Positions 1 to 6,271 of a stretch of DNA of 8,488 bases are shown here, piece after piece; position 1 is the stretch's first letter, and every line of letters begins with the position of its first letter. The translations under genes and the position numbers were made by a program. Source of the DNA: Solobacterium sp. (lineage in GTDB: Bacteria; Bacillota_I; Bacilli_A; Erysipelotrichales; Erysipelotrichaceae); assembly GCA_016291725.1 (NCBI GenBank), contig JAEEYJ010000025.1, positions 1-8,488 of the forward strand. Reading direction: 5' to 3'. Below the pieces are notes generated by a model. It had not been told where the DNA came from, ran no database searches, and was given only the letters and a program-made list of their open reading frames with translations.

Positions 1-1
1 C

Positions 2-433
2 GGTCTGAGCTTCGAAGAAACCGATCAGCAGATCCGTGACTACCAGAAGCACACCCGTCTGTTCTTCGGATTCGTCTCCCTGCACAATCTGACCCAGAAC
101 GGTCGGGTGAACAAAGTCGCTGCGGTAGCTTTGAATGTACTGAAGATTGCAGTAACCGGCACCGCGTCTCCGGAAGGACGCATCAGCGTTACCGGCAAGG
201 CTAGGGGAGAGAAGAAGATCTTCCAGGTATTCATGGCAGATATGAAGAAAGCCGGCTACAAGGGCGGCAGGGCAATCATCACCCACGTGGAGAACGAAGA
301 CGCAGCCCGCAGGCTGAAAGCCTATGTACAGTCGGAATACCCTGAAGCACAGATCGGCATCCTGCCGGCAAGAGGCCTGTGCAGCTACTATATGGAGCGA
401 AAGGGACTGGTCATCAGCTGCGAGACAGAGTGA
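2..433 (+). CDS. DegV family protein, C-terminal part (5' end outside window)
   Basis: The reading frame is open from base 2 to a TGA at 431-433 and gives the last 143 residues of a protein that is normally about 280-290 residues long. DegV proteins bind a fatty acid between two domains; in Gram-positives they act with fatty-acid kinase (FakB role), presenting exogenous fatty acid for phosphorylation in the cytoplasm. The visible part matches the second domain. Residues 25-38 read VSLHNLTQNGRVNK, the family's 'L.NL..NGR..K' signature, followed by the helix and strand that normally reads 'GLLxIKPIL' (here LNVLKIAVT). The K-x-R-G segment follows at about 66-69 (KARG). The end, ARGLCSYYMERKGLVISCE, is the subgroup in which the usual HxGPGA loop is replaced by an RGxCSYY-type motif, so ligand preference may differ from classic FakB. 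Start, promoter and N-terminal domain lie outside the window. Family assignment is firm; fatty-acid binding is inferred from the family. Confidence 0.85.
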   Translation, partial: GLSFEETDQQIRDYQKHTRLFFGFVSLHNLTQNGRVNKVAAVALNVLKIAVTGTASPEGRISVTGKARGEKKIFQVFMADMKKAGYKGGRAIITHVENEDAARRLKAYVQSEYPEAQIGILPARGLCSYYMERKGLVISCETE

Positions 434-435
434 GG

Positions 436-458
436 AAACGCTTACATTACGAGCGTTT
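436..458 (+). terminator. weak hairpin just after degV stop
   Basis: A perfect 7-bp inverted repeat, AAACGCT (436-442) and AGCGTTT (452-458), with a 9-nt loop starts two bases after the degV stop codon. The stem has only three GC pairs and is followed by TATAGGATTGAT rather than a clean T-run, so alone it would be a poor intrinsic terminator. It could instead be a 3'-end stabilising hairpin, or the first part of a two-hairpin end together with the stronger candidate at 482-520. Confidence 0.3.
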
Positions 459-481
459 ATAGGATTGATAATTATTGTTTT

Positions 482-520
482 GGCATGCCTAAATATTATT
501 TATACAGGTGTGCTTTTTTT
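482..520 (+). terminator. candidate rho-independent terminator of the degV transcript
   Basis: GCATGCCT (483-490) can pair with AGGTGTGC (506-513) over 8 bp, two of them G-U. The 15-nt AT-rich loop (491-505) can itself fold further through AAA/TTT. Seven T residues (514-520) follow directly. Position, stem and T-run fit an intrinsic terminator for the degV transcript. The long loop and the wobble pairs lower confidence. The same bases contain a palindrome and a promoter element, reported separately, so the two readings compete. Confidence 0.45.
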
Positions 521-527
521 GTATAAT
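499..527 (+). promoter_or_regulatory. sigma-70/SigA-type promoter for the Na/Pi cotransporter gene
   Basis: A consensus -10 hexamer TATAAT lies at 522-527, with TTTATA at 499-504 (4 of 6 matches to TTGACA) at the ideal 17-bp spacing. Transcription would start near 534, giving a leader of about 27 nt before the ATG at 561, with the AGAGGG SD at 549-554. This is the best -10 element in the window. The upstream half overlaps the candidate degV terminator loop, and a palindrome at 478-493 ends five bases before the -35. Confidence 0.6.
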
Positions 528-560
528 AACCGTGGATTTTCTTAGAAAAGAGGGAATCGT

Positions 561-2378
561 ATGGATATATTCAGTGTTCTGAACCTCTTCGGCGGACTTG
601 CCATGTTCCTGTACGGCATGCGCCTGATGGGGGACGGACTTAAGGAAAGCTCCTCCGGTACGCTGAAAGCAGCGATGGAGAGCGTAACAAACAATCCTTT
701 CAAAGCGTTCATCCTGGGTGTCCTGGTTACAGCGATCATCCAGTCTTCTACAGCAACGATCGTCATTACGTCCGGTCTGGTCGCGGCCGGCATCATCAGC
801 CTCACACAGTCTGTTCCCATCATCATCGGCGCCAACATCGGTACCACGGTCACCGGCCAGATCATCCGTCTGCTGGACCTGGATTCCGGCGCTTCCGGGA
901 TTCTGCAGCTGTTCCGGCCTTCTACACTCGCACCGGTCGCCCTGATCATCGGCATTGTCATGATCATGGGCGTAAAGGTCAAGAACGCGCGTACGATCGG
1001 GAATATTGCGATCGGCTTCGGCATCCTGTTCACCGGCCTGCTGACAATGACCGATGCAGTGGATGCCCTGGGGCAGACCGGTCTGTTCGAGATGATTTTC
1101 ACCCGGCTGGGCGTCAACCCTGTGCTGGGCTATCTCTCCGGTGTCATTGTATCCTTCATCCTGCAGAGTTCCTCGGCAACCATCGGTATCCTGCAGGCAT
1201 TCTCTGCCTCCGGTGCGCTGACCTTCCATGCCGTGTACCCGATCATCGTCGGTGTCTATCTCGGCGACTGTGTGACGACAGCCATCGTCATCTACCTGGG
1301 ATCTCCCGCTCCGGCAAAGCGTGTCGGCATTGTCAATATTCTGTACAACCTGATGAAGTCAGCCGCAGTGCTCATCACTGTAGCGCTGCTGCACCGGTTC
1401 GGTCTGCTGAACAGCCTGTGGGACAGGACAGCCACTTCCGGCCTGATTGCCAATACCAACTCCTTGTTCAACATCGTCTGTGCGTTTGCATTGTTCCCGA
1501 TGCTCAAGGTATTTGAGAACGCTTCCTATAAGATTGTCAAGGACGATGCAGTGGAAGTGAACAAGTACTCCGAGAAGCTGGACGCGCTGAACCCGAACTT
1601 CGTCAAGACACCGGCGCTGGCGCTGAACTCCTGCTATGAACTGCTGCTGGAAATGTACTACGCTGTCCGTGACAACATCGATGCGGGACTGTCCCTGGTC
1701 GATCACTATGATCAGAGCGTTGTTGAGACTATCCGCAGGGAAGAGGATGACATCAACCTTGTCGCTGACCGCCTGGGCGATTATCTCGCGCTGCTGTCTG
1801 CCAATCTCCGTGAGGAGAACCATGTATCGATCCTGAACGAGTACTACCGGGTAGTGGAAGTATTCGAACAGATGGGCGACCGTGCCAAGGACATTGCGGA
1901 TTCCGTAGAGGATCTTGAGCGCAAGGGCGGTGCGTTCTCGGATACGGCAAAGCGGGAGATGGTGGTCCTGAAGGAACTCATCGACAAGGTCATGGAGTAT
2001 ACCGAACAGGCCTTCAAGAAGCGTGATGTCGAAGCCGCAAGGCATATCGAACCGCTGGAGGAAACGGTTGATGACCTGACGGAAGCGATGAAGAGCAGGC
2101 ACCTGGAACGGCTTGCGGACGGAAAGTGCAGCGTCTATGCCGCAACGAACTTCATGGATCTGGTCACCCAGGTCGAGAGTGTTTCCGACCGCTGCTCCGA
2201 TGTCGGTTTCTCCATCCTGGCCCGTGTGTATCCGGACCTGCTGGACCGCTCGCATGACTATCTGTACCGTCTGCACAGCGGACAGGACGATGGCTACAAT
2301 GCGGAGTTCAAGGAAGTGCACGGCTACTACTTCGGCAGGCTGGCGGAGATTATAGAAACAGAAGACTACGGTGAATGA
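561..2378 (+). CDS. Na+/phosphate cotransporter (NptA/SLC34-like) with C-terminal PhoU-like domain
   Basis: This 605-residue membrane protein belongs to the Na/Pi-cotransporter II family, which imports phosphate driven by a sodium gradient. The N-terminal ~320 residues are hydrophobic and contain the two inverted Na_Pi_cotrans repeats, each with the diagnostic Q-S-S motif: QSSTAT at 61-66 and QSSSAT at 202-207. These residues line the sodium/phosphate site in the family. The first repeat also has GANIGTT (90-96); the counterpart in the second repeat is changed to GVYLGDC (231-237). From about 350 to 560 the protein is soluble and helical, resembling PhoU, with the acidic EQMGDRAKDIADSVE (436-450) and ESVSDRCSDVGFSIL (539-553) segments typical of PhoU metal-binding helices. 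This two-part layout and length are usual for bacterial members. The start is ATG 561 with AGAGGG six bases upstream. It has its own promoter and a terminator overlapping its stop, so it is probably monocistronic. Phosphate as substrate is inferred from the family. Confidence 0.88.
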   Translation: MDIFSVLNLFGGLAMFLYGMRLMGDGLKESSSGTLKAAMESVTNNPFKAFILGVLVTAIIQSSTATIVITSGLVAAGIISLTQSVPIIIGANIGTTVTGQIIRLLDLDSGASGILQLFRPSTLAPVALIIGIVMIMGVKVKNARTIGNIAIGFGILFTGLLTMTDAVDALGQTGLFEMIFTRLGVNPVLGYLSGVIVSFILQSSSATIGILQAFSASGALTFHAVYPIIVGVYLGDCVTTAIVIYLGSPAPAKRVGIVNILYNLMKSAAVLITVALLHRFGLLNSLWDRTATSGLIANTNSLFNIVCAFALFPMLKVFENASYKIVKDDAVEVNKYSEKLDALNPNFVKTPALALNSCYELLLEMYYAVRDNIDAGLSLVDHYDQSVVETIRREEDDINLVADRLGDYLALLSANLREENHVSILNEYYRVVEVFEQMGDRAKDIADSVEDLERKGGAFSDTAKREMVVLKELIDKVMEYTEQAFKKRDVEAARHIEPLEETVDDLTEAMKSRHLERLADGKCSVYAATNFMDLVTQVESVSDRCSDVGFSILARVYPDLLDRSHDYLYRLHSGQDDGYNAEFKEVHGYYFGRLAEIIETEDYGE

Positions 2379-2390
2379 ACCGTAGTTTTT
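2365..2390 (+). terminator. rho-independent terminator overlapping the cotransporter stop codon
   Basis: ACTACGGT (2365-2372) pairs perfectly with ACCGTAGT (2379-2386) around a 6-nt loop, GAATGA, and a run of five T follows (2386-2390). The stop codon TGA (2376-2378) lies in the loop, so a terminating ribosome would sit over the hairpin. Stem, loop size and T-tract are all canonical. Confidence 0.85.
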
Positions 2391-2394
2391 GCTG

Positions 2395-2400
2395 TATGAT
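2395..2400 (+). promoter_or_regulatory. possible -10 element for the 163-residue protein gene
   Basis: TATGAT (5 of 6 matches to TATAAT) sits just after the terminator T-run and 20 bases before the ATG at 2421, implying a leader of about 14 nt. No good -35 hexamer is visible at 16-18 bases upstream, because that space is taken by the terminator stem. The call rests on the -10 match and on the need for a promoter after a strong terminator. Confidence 0.3.
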
Positions 2401-2420
2401 GGATGCAGAGAGGGGAACGG

Positions 2421-2912
2421 ATGGACCTGGAGAAGTATGATGACCTCTGTGTACGCATTGTCCTGACCGACGGGGAATACTTTGAAGGTGCGTGCCAGTA
2501 CTACGGCCGGGATTACAATGAAGCAGAGCTCGGGATTGATTCGGAATCCCTGAATATTGCCGGTTGGCTGTTCCGTCCGGAGGACATTGCGGAGATCATC
2601 GTGATCGATGAAGAGCACCCGTACCTTGAGCCGTACGGGCGGCCGGAGAAGGAGGCCGTTGCGGATGCACTGAAGGACAATGATCCGTGGTGGATCGATG
2701 ACCTGCTGTTCACGGAAGAGCCGCGCAACATCGTACGCATGCTGGCCTGTCTGGATGATTGTCTGGCAGGGGATTTCCCGTTCCGGGAAGAAGTGCTGGC
2801 GATGATCGAAAAGCTGATCCCGTACGCTGAAAAAGTGATGGAGCCTGACGAAAACAAGGAAGTCATAGAGGCATCCCGGCGCATACTGGAGAAATACAAA
2901 AAAGAAGGGTAG
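2421..2912 (+). CDS. conserved-looking hypothetical protein, possible Sm-like N-terminus plus helical C-terminus
   Basis: This is a 163-residue acidic soluble protein that I do not recognise by name. Residues 1-64 (VRIVLTDGEYFEG at 11-23, then strands ending AEIIVIDEE) follow the beta-rich pattern of small Sm/LSM-like domains, in which a 'V.i.l.dG..feG' hairpin is followed by a strand ending in 'I..I.v'. A linker with HPYLEPYGRPEKE (66-78) leads to PWWIDDLLFTEE (89-100) and an amphipathic helical C-terminus (about 101-160). There is no signal peptide, membrane segment or catalytic motif. The start is ATG 2421 because AGAGGGG (2409-2415) lies five bases upstream; the in-frame ATG at 2403 has no SD. 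The gene sits alone between two terminators, so its neighbours give no functional hint. An RNA- or protein-binding role is only a guess from the fold-like pattern. Confidence 0.75.
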   Translation: MDLEKYDDLCVRIVLTDGEYFEGACQYYGRDYNEAELGIDSESLNIAGWLFRPEDIAEIIVIDEEHPYLEPYGRPEKEAVADALKDNDPWWIDDLLFTEEPRNIVRMLACLDDCLAGDFPFREEVLAMIEKLIPYAEKVMEPDENKEVIEASRRILEKYKKEG

Positions 2913-2924
2913 ACCCTTCTTTTT
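2898..2924. terminator. bidirectional rho-independent terminator between convergent genes
   Basis: AGAAGGG (2903-2909) pairs with CCCTTCT (2914-2920) around a four-base loop TAGA that holds the plus-strand gene's TAG stop. The stem is flanked by six A (2898-2903) on the left and five T (2920-2924) on the right, so each strand has a T-run after the hairpin. It can end both the 2421-2912 transcript and the minus-strand oxidoreductase transcript, whose TAA stop (2923-2925) abuts it. Confidence 0.88.
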
Positions 2925-4476
2925 ATTTCTGCTGCAGAATTGCCCGGATAACATTCTCGGCCTGATGGATGCCGTCTGCGCCGCTGGAGACGATTCCACC
3001 GGCGTATCCCGCACCTTCGCCGCAGGGGTAGACACCGTTCATGGAGACGCTCTCCCCGGTTTCTGTACGCTTGAGGCGCACCGGTGAGCTGGAGCGGGAT
3101 TCCGTACCGAGCATGATGCCCTGGGCGGTGAAGCCGGGGATTTTCCTTTCAAAGGCCAGCATGCCTTCCCGGAGCGCTGCGTTCACTTCCGCCGGGAAGA
3201 GTGTATGCATCTCACAGAAACGGGTTCCCCGGGGGAAGGTGGAAGGAAGGGCCAGTTCACTGGAGGCCTGTCCGTTCAGCCAGTCACGGATATTCTGCAC
3301 CGGGGCAGCGAATCCTTCCCGCCAGGCCAGCTTTTCCAGCCTGTGCTGGTAGGCAAAGCCGTCCAGCGGGTGCCCCAGATCGAAATCCCTGCGGAACACC
3401 TGGACGAGGATGGCACTGTTGGCGTTCGCTCCGTCCCGGGCGGAACGGCTCATGCCGTTGATGGCCAGCGTTCCTTCTTCCGTAGATGCCGGGATGACCG
3501 TACCGCCCGGGCACATACAGAACGAGTAGACACCGCGGCCGTTGGAGGCTCTGTGCGTAAGGCGGTAGGAAGCAGCGCCCAGTGCCGGGTGTCCGGCATA
3601 GCTGCCGTACTGGTTGTCATCTATGAGTTTCTGCAGATGCTCTACACGCACCCCGGCCGCAAAGTCCTTCGGCTCCATATAGAGCTGCTGCTCGAGCAGA
3701 CTGCGGCAGGTATCCTGGGCACTGTGCCCCAGGCAGAGCAGGACATAGCGGGCGGGAAGCGTTCCCTTGTCCGTCATGATTCCCGTGACCTGTCCGTCTT
3801 CGATGATCAACCGCTCCAGTGTACAGGAGAAGCGGATCTCTCCACCGAGGCGGATGATCTTCCTGCGTATGTTACGTACGATATCCTGCAGAGCATCGGT
3901 GCCGAGATGGGGCATGGCCTGGTAAAGGATGGCCGGATCCGCGCCGGCTTCTACGAATTCCTCGAGAAGCTTATGTACCCGGGGATCCTTGATCCGGGTG
4001 GTCAGCTTTCCGTCGGAAAAGGTACCGGCGCCGCCTTCTCCGAACTGTACATTGCTGGAAGGATCCAGAATGCCGCGCTGGAAGAAATCCTGTACGTCCT
4101 TTGTACGTTCCTCCACGGGTTTTCCCCGTTCGATGATGATGGGCCTGAGGCCGCTTTCAGCGAGAATCAGGCCGGCTGCCATACCGGCAGGACCGAATCC
4201 CACGATGACCGGTCTTTCCTCTGAAACGGCCTGTATCAGGCTGTATTCCGTACATACCGCTTCCCGTACATCCCTGAGGCGCAGGAAGCGGGGCTCATTG
4301 CGCACTTCGGCCAGAACAGCGTAGCTCATGCGCACTTCATTCTTCCGGGCATCGATGGATTCCCGTTCGATCTCATACGAAAGGATATCGGAAGGGGTGC
4401 AGTGCAGCTTCCGGGCAATATCCTCTCTGTCTACGATATGTCCTGGTTCACAGGTGATCTGGTTGATTCTGATCAT
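2923..4476 (-). CDS. FAD-dependent oxidoreductase (COG2509-type, NAD(P)/FAD dehydrogenase fold)
   Basis: This 517-residue cytoplasmic flavoprotein belongs to the group usually annotated as uncharacterised FAD-dependent dehydrogenases; substrate is unknown. The first ~85 residues form a separate N-terminal domain ending before IVGFGPAGMAAGLILAESGL (91-110), the Rossmann dinucleotide motif (GFGPAG 93-98) that binds the FAD ADP moiety, with the ribose-binding acid at E116 (IIIERG). Downstream conserved blocks are FGEGGAGTFSDGKLTTR (145-161), GVYSFCMCPGGTVIPA (315-330), RSSSPVRL (461-468) and the C-terminal FAD site GVYPCGEGAGYAGGI (481-495) with SSGADGI. Length is normal for the family and no key block is missing. 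The ATG overlaps the stop of the upstream phosphatase (ATGA), with AGAAGG about 14 bases away, so translation probably depends on coupling. The 3' end meets a bidirectional terminator. Members are often compared with geranylgeranyl-reductase or HI0933-like flavoproteins, but I would not assign a reaction. Confidence 0.88.
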   Translation of the reverse strand: MIRINQITCEPGHIVDREDIARKLHCTPSDILSYEIERESIDARKNEVRMSYAVLAEVRNEPRFLRLRDVREAVCTEYSLIQAVSEERPVIVGFGPAGMAAGLILAESGLRPIIIERGKPVEERTKDVQDFFQRGILDPSSNVQFGEGGAGTFSDGKLTTRIKDPRVHKLLEEFVEAGADPAILYQAMPHLGTDALQDIVRNIRRKIIRLGGEIRFSCTLERLIIEDGQVTGIMTDKGTLPARYVLLCLGHSAQDTCRSLLEQQLYMEPKDFAAGVRVEHLQKLIDDNQYGSYAGHPALGAASYRLTHRASNGRGVYSFCMCPGGTVIPASTEEGTLAINGMSRSARDGANANSAILVQVFRRDFDLGHPLDGFAYQHRLEKLAWREGFAAPVQNIRDWLNGQASSELALPSTFPRGTRFCEMHTLFPAEVNAALREGMLAFERKIPGFTAQGIMLGTESRSSSPVRLKRTETGESVSMNGVYPCGEGAGYAGGIVSSGADGIHQAENVIRAILQQK

Positions 4477-5246
4477 GGTCTGATAAGCATCCTTCTGCGG
4501 AACGCTTCCTTTTCTGCGGCAGCAATGCCGAGCCTTTCTTCAATGTACCGGTCCAGCGTACCGCACTGATCCTCAATGCACTGCAGCGCAGTATCCAGGT
4601 ATTCTTCCTTGGCGATGAAGGCCGTACGGATGTGGTCGGCAATCTGCTGGTCATGGAGCTGTTCATAGACAGCGTCAGCGAACTTCCCGGCGTCTTCGAT
4701 GGCTGTTGCATTCGTCATCATGTAGTCTTCCCGGATGGTATCGTAGTCTACGTCCAGCAGTGCCAGCAGGAACATCGCAGCCAGTCCGGTGCGGTCCTTG
4801 CCTGCTGTGCAGTGGAAGATCACAGTACCGCTGGCTTCCTGCATCGCGCACTGCAGGACAAGGCGCATCTGCTGCACGGTATAGTCACTGGAAACGATCT
4901 CCCGGTAGATGTCCGTCATCGGCGGCATGTGCCGGAAGCGCTCCGGTCCGGCCGCTCTTTGTTCACGGGTTACACCGGTGCGCGCTTCATGGAAGATCCG
5001 GATGTTCCGGTAATCAGCGCCTTCAATGATCCGGTCCGGCCTTTCAGCGATCTCCCGGCCGGTACGCATATCAATGATGGTTCTGAGGTGATAGTCGTTC
5101 TGCAGACGGCGGATGTCTTCCGGCGTCAGGGAATGCAGTGCATCTGCCCTCAGCAGAATGCCGGTCCGGATCACTTCCCCGTACCGGTTCTTTGTATTTC
5201 CCAGGTCGCGTACATTGCGCGCACCTTCCAGCAGTATGGTTTCCAT
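4473..5246 (-). CDS. tyrosine-protein phosphatase, LipA/PtpB-like (Y_phosphatase3)
   Basis: This 257-residue protein is a cysteine-based phosphatase of the bacterial/fungal LipA-PtpB class, whose members dephosphorylate phosphotyrosine and in some cases phosphoinositides. The P-loop HCTAGKDRTG lies at residues 145-154, with catalytic Cys146 and Arg152; the lysine after the glycine is the hallmark of this class. N-terminal family landmarks are NVRDLG (11-16), LLRADALHSLT (31-41) and TIIDMRTGREIAERPD (56-71). No signal peptide is visible, so it is predicted to stay in the cytoplasm, unlike secreted virulence members. The start is ATG 5246, which has AGGAG six bases upstream (minus-strand bases 5257-5253); an in-frame TTG at 5261 lies upstream of that SD and is rejected. 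It is the first gene of a two-gene operon, overlapping the FAD oxidoreductase by four bases. Its physiological substrate is unknown. Confidence 0.88.
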   Translation of the reverse strand: METILLEGARNVRDLGNTKNRYGEVIRTGILLRADALHSLTPEDIRRLQNDYHLRTIIDMRTGREIAERPDRIIEGADYRNIRIFHEARTGVTREQRAAGPERFRHMPPMTDIYREIVSSDYTVQQMRLVLQCAMQEASGTVIFHCTAGKDRTGLAAMFLLALLDVDYDTIREDYMMTNATAIEDAGKFADAVYEQLHDQQIADHIRTAFIAKEEYLDTALQCIEDQCGTLDRYIEERLGIAAAEKEAFRRRMLIRP

Positions 5247-5264
5247 GGCTTTCTCCTGCAATGA

Positions 5265-5293
5265 AGTATAGCGGAAGAACGGTGGTCTGTGGT
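5265..5293 (-). promoter_or_regulatory. candidate promoter for the phosphatase/oxidoreductase operon
   Basis: On the minus strand TATACT (5270-5265) is a good -10 hexamer. Seventeen bases upstream lies ACCACA (5293-5288), a weak -35 (three of six matches). The predicted start near 5258 leaves a leader of only about 12 nt that begins at the AGGAG SD. A short inverted repeat at 5286-5298 covers the -35. Confidence 0.4.
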
Positions 5294-5338
5294 ACAGAAT
5301 CTGCTGGTTTTCACCTTTTTCTGCGTATTACAGGGCAG

Positions 5339-5348
5339 AGGAGGGTGA
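5339..5348 (+). promoter_or_regulatory. strong Shine-Dalgarno of the DUF5688 gene
   Basis: AGGAGGGTGA is nearly a full match to the anti-SD complement (AAGGAGGTGA) and lies six bases before the ATG at 5355. It fixes the start of the DUF5688 gene. A weak -10-like TATTAC at 5326-5331 lies just upstream, but no convincing -35 accompanies it. Confidence 0.6.
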
Positions 5349-5354
5349 ACAGCC

Positions 5355-6236
5355 ATGGATTTCAATGAATTCCAGAACTATGTAGCTGAACAGCTGCCGG
5401 GATATCTCCCGGCTTCCTGGAACAGCGCGGAACTGCATATCAACAAAGTGCAGAAGATCGGAGCAGAGTACACGGCACTGTCGGTGTTCCGGGAAGGTGT
5501 ACCGCACAGTGTGAGCATCGACCTGGATGACTGCTACCGGTCCTACTGCGGCGGCATGAGGGAGGAGGAGATGCTCCGGCAGATCGCGGACAGCCTCGTA
5601 TACCACGAAGGGGAAGCACCGGATATCCACTGGCTCAGTGCCTACGAACGGGTGAAGGACCGGCTGTTTGTCCGGGTGTGCAGCCGGGAGATGAACGCTG
5701 CCTACCTGCGCACGGCTCCGCACCGGTGCGTAGAGGACCTGGCCCTGACCTGCCATGTACTGGTGGATCTGCCGGAGAGGAACGATGTTTTTGCCAGTGT
5801 CACCGTACGCCATGATCTGCTGGCCGGATACGGTGCGGCGGAAGGGACATTGTTTGCGGACGCGCTCGCCAACAGCAGCGTGATCCTGCCGGCGCGCATC
5901 AGCCGGCTCAGGGAGGCGCTGGGTGCGGAGCTGACCTGCGCTGTGAACCGTGAACCGTTCCTGGTGGTGACGAACAGCCGGGGCATCAACGGTGCTTCGG
6001 CGCTGTTCTATCCCGGAATGATGGAGAAGATTGCCCGGGAATCCGGCGGCAGCTACTATGTACTGCCTTCCTCCATCCATGAAGTCCTGATCGTGAAGGA
6101 TGAGGGAGAGGATGTATCAGGCGCTCTGGAGGAGTTGGTGCGGGATGTCAACCGCCGGGTTGTGGACCCTTCAGAGCGGCTGAGCGATCATGTGTATCAC
6201 TATGATGCCCGGACAGCTGTATTCCGGCAGTGCTGA
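5355..6236 (+). CDS. DUF5688 family protein
   Basis: This is a 293-residue cytoplasmic protein of a family common, often in several copies, in clostridial-type Firmicutes and without known function. It begins in the family manner (MDFNEFQNYVAEQLPGYLP) and has the C-terminal core LVVTNSRGINGASALFYPG (203-221), then YYVLPSSIHEVLIV (234-247) with the PSSIHE block, then LVRDVNRRVVDPSERLSDHV (261-280) and the ending YHYD. It lacks a signal peptide and membrane segments. The start at ATG 5355 is fixed by a very strong SD. It is transcribed divergently from the phosphatase operon, and 58 bases separate it from the Nudix gene. No terminator is seen after its TGA, so readthrough into the Nudix operon is possible. 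Family assignment is by recalled motif pattern; no enzymatic role can be stated. Confidence 0.8.
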   Translation: MDFNEFQNYVAEQLPGYLPASWNSAELHINKVQKIGAEYTALSVFREGVPHSVSIDLDDCYRSYCGGMREEEMLRQIADSLVYHEGEAPDIHWLSAYERVKDRLFVRVCSREMNAAYLRTAPHRCVEDLALTCHVLVDLPERNDVFASVTVRHDLLAGYGAAEGTLFADALANSSVILPARISRLREALGAELTCAVNREPFLVVTNSRGINGASALFYPGMMEKIARESGGSYYVLPSSIHEVLIVKDEGEDVSGALEELVRDVNRRVVDPSERLSDHVYHYDARTAVFRQC

Positions 6237-6241
6237 TACAG

Positions 6242-6271
6242 GTGACGGATTTTCGTGCGGAGTGGTAAAAT
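6242..6271 (+). promoter_or_regulatory. extended -10 promoter for the Nudix operon
   Basis: TGGTAAAAT (6263-6271) is an extended -10 (TGn followed by TAAAAT, 5 of 6). GTGACG at 6242-6247 (4 of 6 to TTGACA) lies 18 bases upstream of the hexamer. Transcription would start near 6278, giving a leader of about 17 nt before the ATG at 6295. This gives the four-gene run its own promoter downstream of the DUF5688 gene. Confidence 0.5.

Noticed and set aside
434..560. Possible riboswitch or T-box leader before the cotransporter
   Set aside because: Only 127 bases, no T-box sequence or recognisable aptamer core, and the consensus TATAAT lies only 34 bases before the ATG; a degV terminator plus promoter explains the region more simply.
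489..1229. 246-codon minus-strand frame opposite the cotransporter
   Set aside because: Low-complexity Asp/Gly/Arg-rich translation typical of antisense to a hydrophobic membrane-protein gene; it runs over the QSS-motif region of the real gene.
2403..2420. Upstream ATG at 2403 for the 163-residue protein
   Set aside because: No SD precedes it, and the strong AGAGGGG lies downstream of it, positioned for the ATG at 2421.
1359..3035. 558-codon open frame on the minus strand
   Set aside because: It lies antisense to two genes with good SDs, domain motifs and terminators, crosses both terminators, and its translation shows no recognisable domain. It is a shadow of GC-rich coding sequence.
3205..4224. 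339-codon plus-strand frame opposite the FAD oxidoreductase
   Set aside because: The minus strand encodes all conserved FAD motifs across the same bases; the plus frame has no SD or family pattern.
5247..5261. TTG start at 5261 for the phosphatase
   Set aside because: The AGGAG SD lies between this TTG and the ATG at 5246 at ideal spacing to the ATG, so the ATG is the start.
5328..6080. 250-codon minus-strand frame opposite DUF5688
   Set aside because: Antisense to a gene with the family's conserved blocks and a near-perfect SD; no domain in the shadow.
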